Source of the DNA: Haliclona indistincta | Taxonomy: Eukaryota; Porifera; Demospongiae; Haplosclerida; Chalinidae | DNA: 64,000 nucleotides | Assembly: GCA_964017065.1 (NCBI GenBank) | Contig: OZ024786.1 | Span: 8,127,047 to 8,191,046, forward strand | Reading direction: 5' to 3' | Part shown: piece after piece, positions 1-12,000 of the stretch | Numbering within the stretch: position 1 is the first letter of the stretch | How the letters are laid out: every line of letters starts with the position of its first letter | Notes under the pieces: generated by a model | Told to the model about the DNA's origin: nothing | The model's input: only the letters and a program-made list of their open reading frames with translations | The model's database searches: none | Program-made: the position numbers and the translations under genes

Positions 1-3000
1 CTTCAATATCACTCTGTAGTAATGAAGTATTTATCATAACACAGATACAGCAGTAGACAGGAGCGCATAATGAGAGTGAGCGCGGTAAGAAGGCAGGAGC
101 GGGACACGCACTTGATTAAAAATTCCACCTCCACACATGATGGCCGTGTTTCTAAAGATAGACTTGTGATGGCCGACGGTACGCGCACGTACAGTTTCGT
201 ATTGGATGAAACTGGCCTTCTAGAAGGTAAGAAGCAGCTTTCCACTATCGTAGGACAATCATGCTTTTCTGCTAGGTCGAGTAGATACTGTTAAAGCAAG
301 AAACGAGACGAATCAGTGATGGTGGGCCGTCATGCTGTTTCTCTACAGCTGGTATACGAGCACGTGGAGATCGTCTGCGCGTCATTGTGGGTGTACAGTC
401 AGTGTAGAAAGCTTCTACGAGCTGTTGCTTACATCAAGGAGCCTCTAACTGCCAAATTCCATGTAATACGAAACTGTACGTACGCGTACCGTCGGCCATC
501 ACAAGTCTATCTTTAGAAACACGGCCATCATGTGTGGAGGTGGAATTTTTAATCAAGTGCGTGGGAGTGTCCCGCTCCTGCCTTCTTACCGCGCTCACTC
601 TCATTATGCACTCCTGCAGTAGACTATAATTGTTAAACAATAAAACATGTACACTACACATTGTATCCGCATTTAAAATTTTCTGGGCTTCATTTACGTT
701 AGACCATTGGACCAACATGTGAACACCCACAAAGTTTGCATTGGCGTCTTTTTGATATTCAATGCAAAGTGAACGCGTCTTTACATTGGTTGTGTCAGTA
801 AGATTTCTATAGCGTTGCCAAGCAGAATAATTATGACACAAGTTTTATATCTACACTAACAGTTGTTCTACAGTGGAGCCTCGCATATCCGGAACGTCGG
901 GACCGGCTAGGCCTAATCTGGATTAGCGTATACGTAAAACTCGTGTGATTTTCGCCGCTAGATGGCAGCATCATGTTAAGTCTTTTTAGTAAACTTTACC
1001 TTTAAAAGTAAAACTGCACGCTCTTCTTTGCCAGAACTATGTCGAATAGACTTTTTCCAGCACTCGGACACATGCTAATAGTCACTAAAACGCGCTAATC
1101 TCAGGGTGCATTAATTAGAATGTACCAAAAAATCGATCCAGATAACCAAGTACGCAGGATACTCGAGGACCGGATAACACTGTTTTTCTTCGAATAAAAT
1201 GTATGCCTGTACTTGTTACATCACACATTCACATACTTACTTTTGTTGAGTTATTGTCCACCAGCTTTCCTAGTTCACGAGCAATGAGCTTGCATACAAC
1301 ACATTTAATAGGTCCCTACAAGTCAAAAAGAGTGTTGTAGTTACACCTTACACTTTCTAAACTAAATAAGAAATACTACATTTTGAAAACGCTAGTACAG
1401 TACAGTACATATGATGTAATAATGGTTATGTATTGCAATAACCTGTGGTGCCATGACAGAACGGGTCTTAACAGAAGCTTTGCATAGTTTGATCAGAGAG
1501 CAAGCTTCCTGCTCCAACTGAATAATCAAAGGACTTAATACAAGTAAGCTTTAGTCAATGTAAGTTTTACAAGATAACGTATATGTGTTACGACCCGATT
1601 CACAACCTTTGACCCGCTTCGAAGCCGGTTAACCGGTTTCGAAGCGGGTTAGCTGCGCGCCAGATTCAGGCTAAGCATGCATAAGTAATGCTAAGTGCGC
1701 GCGTGTAATAGACTTCGACTACTAAACATAACATGGCTCTGAGTGTCCATATACATTGCATCGCAATCAAGTCATATTGTTCTTTAAATTTGCTTCCATG
1801 TACAGGAGTCACGTCTGAAGAAGAAGCTGTGACACGTTCCTATGGATTTTAGTGCAGTTTGATTGTTAAAACAACTGTTGCATGCACACAACATTTCTTG
1901 CTGCGCTGCGTTGCTGAACCACTCGTAACGGCATTCCTGTCAATTTAGCCGGTAGGCTTGCTGTGCTGCTCTGCTAAACCACTTACAACGACGCTCCTGT
2001 CGGTGACTGTAGTAGCACATCATGCTCTAAATCGCCTCCGCGGACACTTTCCAGTCTTGCTGGGCTGCACTGCATGAGCTATAACCGCGACAGCACTTCT
2101 ACGTAGGTTCTGTCAATCTAGCATGCAGGTGGGCACCCTGAAGCAGTGAAACGTTCGGTTTTAAACCAGGTCAACTGAGTTATGTGGTTGTAAATCGGGT
2201 TAACCGGCTTCGAAACCGGCGGCCGGCTTCGAAACGGGTCAGGTGGTGAATCGGGTCGTAACATATGCACTGGTTATAATGGTTTTACCGTATTTGAATC
2301 AACTTCAGACTTGATAAATTTCCATACAATAGGAAAGAAAGCTTTGAGCAACGACTGACACTGAAGAAAAGAATGAACGACATCGTACATGTGTATATGA
2401 CATACATGTAACATACTACTGGTGCACACACCCTCTTTGTATACGGAAATATATTTGCAACAAAATTAAACACAAAAGACCCACCCGTATGTGTACTCAT
2501 AACGTGTAGAAGATAAAGTGAGTGCAATCAACTAGCTATGTGTTGATTTTATTTACTCTATTCTATAGGTAGGCAGTGATCAAGATATTGGTGTGTAGTG
2601 CAACGCTAACCATGTTTATTTACTTTTCTAAAGCTCAGAAGTAGCAAACTTACAAAATACACGATAAGATATAATTATTATATTGATGTTATTGTATATT
2701 TCTGTATGTACAATGCAGTGCTACATATAAGAAATAACGCTCGAATCTCATTGTCGAAAAAAAACGAGCGATTTGTGACACCCCAATTCTACAGACAGAG
2801 TTCTATCGGCCTATTATTCGCTACAGGGCTTTGTTATATACCTGCATGTTTGTTGTCTTATGCATGGATTTGGCGTTCCTCAGCCTCTAAGGTTGTCAAC
2901 CGAGCAATTGTGTCCGCCTATGCACCACTCTGGTGCCCATAACACAAAAACATAGCTGTGATTCAAAAGCATGCTTAGAACCACAAAGAAGGCGAGGCTG

Positions 3001-6000
3001 CACATCTTGAAGCTATCAGACCTGAAATCAACAAAGAATTACGAACACCAGGCGTCATGTGTATAACAGTGCACGTACTTTTATGAAGAGAACAAAAGTC
3101 TGAAACCGCAATGTTATCTAACTAATAAAATTTAGTTAACTAATATTAGTAAAAATTTGCCACGCATCCCGATGATCCCGTATTTTGTTGTGATTAAATT
3201 AATTCCTGTACTCTCCACCTTAACAATTTATCATTCCTATCAATACCTCAGAATTATCAACTTTATTGGGAAGCTTTCCACAAATTCCAGTTAGTTTATC
3301 CTCGACCTTTGTCTGCAAGAAAAAATAATGTCCATATTAAATAAAATAATAAGCACACAAAGCATGAAAAAATGTTTTAATATCCTGCTAAAAATATTTT
3401 TTTAATTTTATCCTGCTATAGTCTGCTTCATATAAGCCCAGTTAGAGTATAGTGTGATGATGTTAACCAATGAGAGACTGGCTACTACAGCACGTAGTAG
3501 CCAGCTATTCTCGTAGTAATCAAGTGGTAACTCATACTTAGTAGTCAGGTATTGGATTGGTTTATTATGCCACGCGGTAGTCGTGGCATATTTAGGGTTG
3601 GGCGGAAAACAAGATGGTGGCTACCGTGACTTAGGCTAAACGCAATAATTCACGTATATCTTGGCTGTTCACGACATCAGGGGTATTTTAACTACCTAGA
3701 GGCTATCATAAGAGGTAAGCTCTTACAATGAGTCTACTAATAAAGACTATTAGGCCAGGTGCTATGGGCATGACAAGATGGCGTCTCGGCCTGGAGGCAC
3801 TAAGTACGGCACTGCCATATCTTCACCGTACGGGCGTTTCAAGCTAATCTAACGTTCTGAAGCTCTTTGCACGATTTGTGCGATTACAAAGAGACCTTCA
3901 GAAGCAAAAGAAACCAGGTCTAAGGTGGTAAACCAGAGTTCACGCGTGGTCACCCGTTTGTTCATCTTCTTTCTTCTTCTTTTTCAGAGAGCCTAGCGCC
4001 GTGGCTAGTGAGCTATTCAAGACAAAACCTACACAGAAACTACACTAGTCGTTGGGAGCAGTGCACCTGATATCTATTTAAGCCTAAAACACTAGCAGAA
4101 GCGAGTATTTTCAGGAAAACAGCGATTTTTGGTCCATAACAGATGCCATTCCATCATTCTGTTTGAACTCCGTTACTAGGTTACGCCTACTCGCACACGC
4201 CCGTGTATGTAATTATTCTAATACAAGCGCACCTTAGTACAAATTGCTTGGAACGCGAGTGCTGCTGCCACTAGCAGTGTTCACAGCAGACAACGAGCAT
4301 ATCTTCACTGTTACACCGGATTTGTCTGTTCAGGCTTGTAAGAATGCTAGCTTAAGCTTAGCTAATGTTGCATGGTACGTGTTGCATGCAGTGCAGAGTC
4401 GATTGAGAGCAGTCAGCTGAACTAGTTCTCTAGCACACTGTATTAGCATAAGTGCCAACTAAGTCATTAATAAAGAAAAAGAAAAGAAACAAGTAATAAA
4501 AACATTTTAACCAAAATGGAAGAGATTTAGGGTTGGTACTTTTATCGAAAAAGTATGGAAACAAGATTTAAAATGAAAAGGATTGTAACAATAGCAGTGT
4601 AATGCTACCTCCCTAAATTAACTGCTTTCAATAGTTATGGTTAATTTAATAGGGAGGTAGCATTACACTGCTATTGTTACAATCCTTTTCATTTAAAATC
4701 TTGTTTCCATACTTTTTCGATAAATGTACCAACCCTAAATCTCTTGCATTTTGGTTAAAATGTTTTTATTACTTGTTTGACCGGGAATAACATAAGTAAA
4801 GCAATGATGATAATAATAATTATTATTGTTTTAATAGCCAAATGAGTGTTTATACTTTCTAGTCAGAGTCACTGTCATAATTATCTCTTTATGATAGTCT
4901 GTTCTGCATAACGAACAGACTATCATAAACAAGAGCGCCGGACGATTAGTTGAAAAGTAGCGCAGATAGACCGCGAGTGGATGCGAACTAGAAATGATGG
5001 TCGCTTTCGATTGTCAGTCGCGACTCGCGAGTCGGCGCACATGCACAACAAGTGGCAGGGGAGGAGTTTCAAAAGCCAGGGTGGAGCTTGCAAGTTATGG
5101 TGGTGCGCATGGCTGGCGACCCCAGGAGCTTCTGTGTGGACAGAGGCGCTTGACTTACCGTTCGATTGGCTTTAAATTTTGTGTAAGAGTGCTGCTGAGT
5201 GTTGTCGCCTTCGAAGATTGCCATTTCGCTGTTCAGAGCCACGTAAGAAACAACTTTAGCACGCCTCGCCTTTACAAACACAAACGCCATTTCTTTGTTT
5301 ACAAAATCCGTCGTGTGAGTGTTGCTTAGCTACTCGTGGCTATACTCTAAAAAAGTTAGACGCGGAGGCCAATGGGATCTACGCGGTTTAAAAACCTCGG
5401 TGGGCTTAGCAACGACCTCGCTACGCTCAGTCGTCACAACAAGCCTGCCTAGGTTTCTAAACAGCGTAGATCCCATGGCCTCCGCGTCTAACTTACATGT
5501 ATATTTACCTCAATGGAGTCACTCATCAATGCAGATATAATTTCACCAGTCACTTTCATGCATCCGTCACACACTAGACCCTGAGGAGCCTTTACTTGTT
5601 TGGCAAGAAGAATAGCCATTGAGTCATTACTGCAAACCCCAATGTCATCGCAAAGTTTTGTAGGATCCTAAAGGAGAAAGCCACAAATACATGTAGGTTG
5701 CAAAAATATTGCCATTAAAATAATTATTATAATGCTTTTAGCTGGTCTATGTTAGGTTTTCATTTAGCCTGTGTTGGCTCATGCATGAGTTTGCTAGGCT
5801 CTTCATGTTAAAACACTAAAGATGGTGTGCTATCATGACTGAAGGCCACACGAAGTTAGCATTCATAAACTAAAGACAGTGAGTTACAGTAGTATTGCAA
5901 TCTCACGAGGGAAATAACTGGCTTATTCATTGTACAAGATGCAACTGCAATCCAGGACACTCTTTACCACCCAAATGTGGCATTGGCTCACCTTAACCTT

Positions 6001-9000
6001 TGTGTACCCACATACAAGTTTTTGACATGTGATGATGATTACAATATTTATCCCTAAAAATGATAGCAATATTGTGTAGTTTAACTTACAATATACCCTT
6101 GTAAAACTGCCAACAACTTTGGAGTATAGTCATTAACAAAAGCTTCACACTGCAAGAAATACAAAAATAACAATAAACAACTATAGTAGTTTAAAGTACG
6201 TGTAAGGAGCTGTTATACATCCAACCATTGATCATTTATAGATAACACTAAACAAGACCTAATTACCTAAACCAAGAGCACATGAACAGAAGGAGTTTAG
6301 TGCCATCAGAATAACAATTGATGACGTACTTCCGTTATTACAAATAACTATTTTGCGTCATAGTAACGATCACAAGTTGCACGCTGTTCTCGGCGCTTTA
6401 CTTTGCTTGTTATGGTTTTTTACACCAACAATGCGTCATTCTCTGCCGGTACACTCGATGAGTTCAGCTACCAACAGGGAACTTACTTCACAAAAACGTA
6501 CACCACACCTAAATAATGAAGCTTCCTAGCCTCATACCCAGTCCCTTTAAAAAGGGTCTGGTACAGACTGTCTACACAGCGCGCATATTAACAATTTCAA
6601 GGGGCAATAATATTATAAAAATGTGATAATGTGGGAGAGATGATTAAGGGGCGGAGAGACATAACGTCACGAGATTTGGCTCTTGTTCTTAGAAAGCTCT
6701 TACATGCATTCCTTCATGTTTGCGAGTGTGAAGAAGCGCTAGCAAACAATGCAATGCTTGCTAAACGCTATAATAGCGCCAAAGAAAGGACTAGCGTGTT
6801 ACAGACGAGTAACGAAAATATCCAATCGCCCAAAAAAAGTGGCGGAGATTCGAACATGCGCAGACAGTCTGTACCAGGATCTTTTCCAAAGAAAGAGCCT
6901 GGTAACGAGGCTAAGAAACTTCTAAATATGGAAGTTCTAAGCTAACTGCTGTGAATTTAACTGTACTCTGTTAGTACTCACGAAGTTACGAAGACAGAAC
7001 GGTCAACAGTTGCACACTCCTCCTGTTTATGCGCTCCTGTCTAATGCACACTCCTCCTGTTCATGCGCTCCTGTCTAATGCACACTCCTCCTGTTCATGC
7101 GCTCCTGCCTAATGCACACTCTTCCTGTTCATGGCTCCTGCCTAATGCACACTCTTCCTGTTCATGAGCTCCTGCCTAATGTACACTCCTCCTGTTCACG
7201 GCTCCTGCCTAATGCACACTCTTCCTGTTCATGCTCTCCTGCCTAATGCACACTCCTCCTGTTCATGCTCTCCTGCCTAATGCACACTCCTCCTGTTCAT
7301 GCTCTCCTGCCTAATGCACACTCTTCCTGTTCATGCGCTCCTGCCTAATGCACACTCCTCCTGTTCATGCGCTCCTGCCTAATGCACACTCCTCCTGTTC
7401 ATGGCTCCTGCCTAATGCACACTCTTCCTGTTCATGAGCTCCTGCCTAATGTACACTCCTCCTGTTCACGGCTCCTGCCTAATGCACACTCTTCCTGTTC
7501 ATGCTCTCTTGCCTAATGCACACTCCTCCTGTTCATGCTCTCCTGCCTAATGCACACTCCTCCTGTTCATGCGCTACTGCCTAAACTAGTCGCCAACTAT
7601 CCAGTCTGCTGGATAGCAATGGTGCTGAGCAAAGTTTGGACAAGTTCAGCAACAAGCTAGTTTCAAATTACAAGCATAATGCTGCTCTATAATTTATATC
7701 TAAAGACTGTTGCAAACTTCATGTCTATCAGGTGATTACAGCTAGCCATAAATTATTAGGGAGATAAGGATTTATATTTTTGGTCAATACATGTGAAGTG
7801 TAACATGTAGAAGACCTTTATGACAAGCAATAGCTCACAATAAAACGGGACTAATTTTTTTCTGCAGACGGATGTGTGTTCCAACCTGTGACTTCGCAAA
7901 GGTACAACAGATCCATGAAAGGAATGCTAAGGGTATACTAATGTAACGCAGTGGTAGCTATCAGTATTTGCCCAAGTTTTTGTTATCTATCATCAAGATG
8001 GGTGGGTACGTGTGTGAAGTAGTATAAACATGGTGCTAATGTATTAGCCATGATTGAGATATTGTCTGTCCTCATTTTTCTTGTGCAAACTCTATCAATG
8101 CAAGAACAACTTTTAAACTGCAACAAAGCCTTCAAAGTTACAGTGTATTATAAGCAGTTTAAGAAAAGTGCGTGCATGTAGTACTGTAATTTGCAAGTCA
8201 GTTGTTAACTTTTTGCATAGATTTTCCATCAAGACGCATGCGCATTGACGAAATGTACCGTAAATCGGAAAATTTTCGTGTAACAAAATTTTTGTGTGTT
8301 AAATTTTCGTGTTAAAATATTTTCGTGGGTCGACCTGCCCACGAAAATACATCAACCTGTAAGCAGTTTCTAGACGAAACTGCATGGCTATTGTTGCTGA
8401 CAGCTGTAACGATGCTTGTATTCGTGGTTATTGTGTATACAAGAGTGTAGGAGCCAGCTGAATGAATGACTCCTGCCCATTTGTTAGCCTGGGCCCAGAG
8501 GAGGTTGGAAGTATTAATATTCAGTCATGTGACTTGCGGTTTGTCAATGGCGCTCCAATACAAAGTGTATTGGAAATCCTAGTAGCTACGTTTTGCACTC
8601 TTCTCTGGACTAAATTTAATGAAGTTAGTATCAATCGATAGCTCTTGCAAAGAAGATTACGAATATGCGATCTGCCCATGGGTCCCTGAGCCGCTATGGG
8701 CGAGAAAGTGGTGATGATTCCCAACAATGGAAAACACTACAGTTATTGTTCGTGCAAGCAATCAGCTTATAGACAAGTCTGCTAAAGACATCCTGAAGCA
8801 AATTCTTAGCGTTAAAAACGACGAGTGAAGAGACAGCTCCATTGTTACCTGCAAAACACAATATACAGCTGACGAGACCTGGTCAGAGCTAGAACTAAGA
8901 AAGTTGCTAAAATGTAAGCTGTTTCACACCAGAAAGATTCCTGAATCCAGCACAAGTGTGCTGTCTACTTGAGCTTTGCTACTTCTTCCTAGGTTTCACG

Positions 9001-12000
9001 ACATACAGAGCACAGAAACTGGTGTGCACTATACAAATAGCTTAACCAGTGTTCTAAGACCATATCTTTAAGTAAGACCAGTAATCAAGCTCTACGCAAT
9101 ACAATTTTAGAAAGAATCCACGTGTGAGTTCGAGTGCTGTATGCTAGCGCCATTGAGCCATGCCTCACGATGGAACGTTAGCTATGCATTCGAAAATCGC
9201 GTGCGCATACTAACAGCCCAAAAATCGCGTGCGCATACTAATGCTTCCAACCTCCTCTGGCCTGGGCCAGACCAAAACGCTCAGGCGCTGGCAATTGTCT
9301 GAGACGCTCGTTCCTGACAGCAAAGTAGAAGGTCACTCACTGTCGCTGGCTAAACAGTAACTGCAGGCAGACAGTGTTTCAGCTGCAGCCAAGCTCTTGA
9401 GCATAAACTTACAGCATACAACTCGCAACTCGGCATACACGTGTTTACAAATTTTCGTTGTTAAAAATTTTTCGTGTGTTTAATTTTCGTGGTTGAATCT
9501 ACCCACGAAAATATTTTAACAACGAAAATTTCCCGATTTACGGTAAATGGATTTGTACAGTCAAATGCGTAGCGTGTTATGGTTGTGAGCTGAAGACAAC
9601 GGATTTGCAAACTACGGTATACCTCACCTCAGATTTTAAGGCTGGTAATTTCTCACATAAACTGTCCAAGGCTTGCTCTACTTCAACCACAGTCTCGTTA
9701 GCAGTGAGTAAGTTCTTCAGTTCATCCACCAAGGCTTTACATACTGTACACTCAACAGGAGCTTCTGGTTTAGTTGACATAAGTCGAGTCTTCATTGTCC
9801 TTGTGGATTTAGTACACAAGGCTAATTGACTACATGCATCACCAGAATCCTGCAATATAGAACACAGAATGATAGCAGCAAAGAGAAGGTGTGAATCACA
9901 GAACATGAGAACATTTATAAAAATCTAGGTCATCTAAGTATTAGTTATTGCCCTCACGCGAGGGCATTAACCGACATTAATGACCGCGGGAAAGTCGGTT
10001 GCCCGAGTTACGGTCGAGGGCGCAGCCCGAGACTGTACGAGGGCAACCGACTTTCCCGAGGTCATTAATGTCGGTTAATGCCCGAGTTGTGTAGGGCAAT
10101 AAATGATTTATTACATAGTTCATCACTGTGAGCGCAATAACATCGCGAATTTTTCAAACTCGCAAAGACGCAACGGTCTGTTGCTATAGAAGACGCTACG
10201 CGCGGTCAATAACCTACATTAAAGCCCTCGAATAGAGCAATCTGATTGGTGAAAGATGACGTACTATGTAATAATAGACAAATACCACTTTAGAGACTAC
10301 ATGTCATTGGATCAAAGGTACAAGAAAAGACAAAAATCGCAGATACATTCATTCAAAAAATTGTTATTAGCAAGTGTTGTTAGGTGATAATGTGTTGCTC
10401 CATAGTAATGTAATTGTAGACTAATTATGAATAATTATAGGTTAATGTATAGCGGTACATGTAACTCACAACTTCACTCTTCACAAGTGTCCAAATTAAA
10501 TCAAGGTAAGAGTTGACCAAAGAAGTACACTGAGATAAGAAAAAAGATTAGCAAAAATAATAGCAATAGCCTTTGTCGAATTGTTACTTTGACAACACAC
10601 ATTAACTACAGCTGAATTTGCAGGAGGCACGCGTAAAACTTGATGGATTTTTTAACATTCAATTTGACATACATGTAATAGTGCTCTAGTTCAGTAATCA
10701 CTCTTGTTTAGCTGGCTGTATGTATTTTTGGCAAAAGATGCAGCACTTTAGTTACGCAATCAGAAGCTAAGTAGTGCTGAACACACAGTGTGACTATGGG
10801 TGTGTCTACAATGTCCAGCATGCGAGCGAGCAGCTTGCCATACCCTGCTGAATTTTCTCGAGCAGTTTCTCCAGACCCACACTGCTATCCTGTAGCTATA
10901 ATTAACAAGCTACTAGGCAGTCAGCTGTAGTTCAGTGTGATCACTACGAACACTCATTGAGGTGAGCAAATCACACCATAACTCACGAACTAAGCTAAAA
11001 TTCTTTCTGCTTATCATGCTAGTTTCAGTGCTTATTTTTCAGTTAGTGACGATAAACAGCTCTGTCAGACAGACAGCATGACTACAGTATGTCTCTGATG
11101 CATGCACACTTAGGCACATACATACTACTATATGCCTCTAGTGGCTCCACCCACAGAGGCATAACAAAAAGTAATCAAACTTACGTCATCCTTATAACTA
11201 CCAGGCAGTATACCACACATTTTGTTAAGTGCATCTTTAACTTCTGATTCTGATGAGCTGCGGTCTACAAAATTCTTTAGAAACTTCGACACCAACTTGC
11301 AAACACCACAAAGACTATCATCAGAAACATGGTTTTGCTGAACAAGTACAACTGTCTTCATGGACCTTGTGGAATTACACAACTTCAATTGTTCACATAT
11401 ATCACCAGAATCCTGCAACAAAGAACACAGAATGGTAGTAGCAAAGATGATAACAATGTCCAGATCACATGGTGTAAGAACATGGCGCATAGTTCAATCG
11501 TCTCATTCTATTGAATAGTACATGAAGAATCAGTATCCGTGGAACAAAATTTAAAACTATGACCTGCAGTAAGAACCACGTACACAACTACATTAAACTT
11601 CGTGAAGAAACAAAGTTAGTTCCTTACAAATTTACAACTCTGAACATCTTTGTAATGAGCGTGTTAAAATTTCTGTTTCAGTCTAAACTACCAAGCAAAA
11701 ATTCTAAGTGACAAAACAATACACATTCTCTACCATAATTACTTTTACTGTTAATAATAGCTAGTAGTACGACTATTATGCCACGCGGTAGTCGTGGCAT
11801 ATTTAGGGTTGGGTGGAAAACAAGATGGCGGCTACACTTAGGCTAAACGCAATAATTCACGTATATCTTGGCTGTTGACGATATCAGGGGTATTTTAACT
11901 ACCTAGGGGCTATCCTAAGAGGTAAGCGCTTACAATGAGTCTACTAATAAAGACTATAAGGCCAGGTGCTATGGGCATGACAAGATGGCGTCTCGCCTGG

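Larger units (their letters stand above)
3445..5505. mobile_element. 2-kb composite insertion abutting the exon at 5509
   Basis: Copy 2 reads directly from AGCCCAGTT (about 35485) into the donor of exon 35500-35658. In copy 1 about 2 kb intervenes. It holds the palindrome-ended element 3566-4738, a fold-back at 4490-4785, short palindromes around 4893-4928, and a hairpin at 5355-5492. Open frames at 4981-5540 lie inside it and have no recognisable domain. Confidence 0.7.

Noticed and set aside
68..841. Open frames of 60-135 codons at the left edge
   Set aside because: They are mirror readings of the fold-back arms, so the openness follows from the repeat.
2706..3010. Coding-like conserved stretch in both prosaposin copies (minus-strand MCSLAFFVVLSM)
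   Set aside because: Conserved no more than surrounding intron; a 1-base indel between copies breaks the frame.
7011..7584. CRISPR-like regular array
   Set aside because: Units are contiguous with no unique spacers, in a eukaryotic intron; it is a minisatellite.
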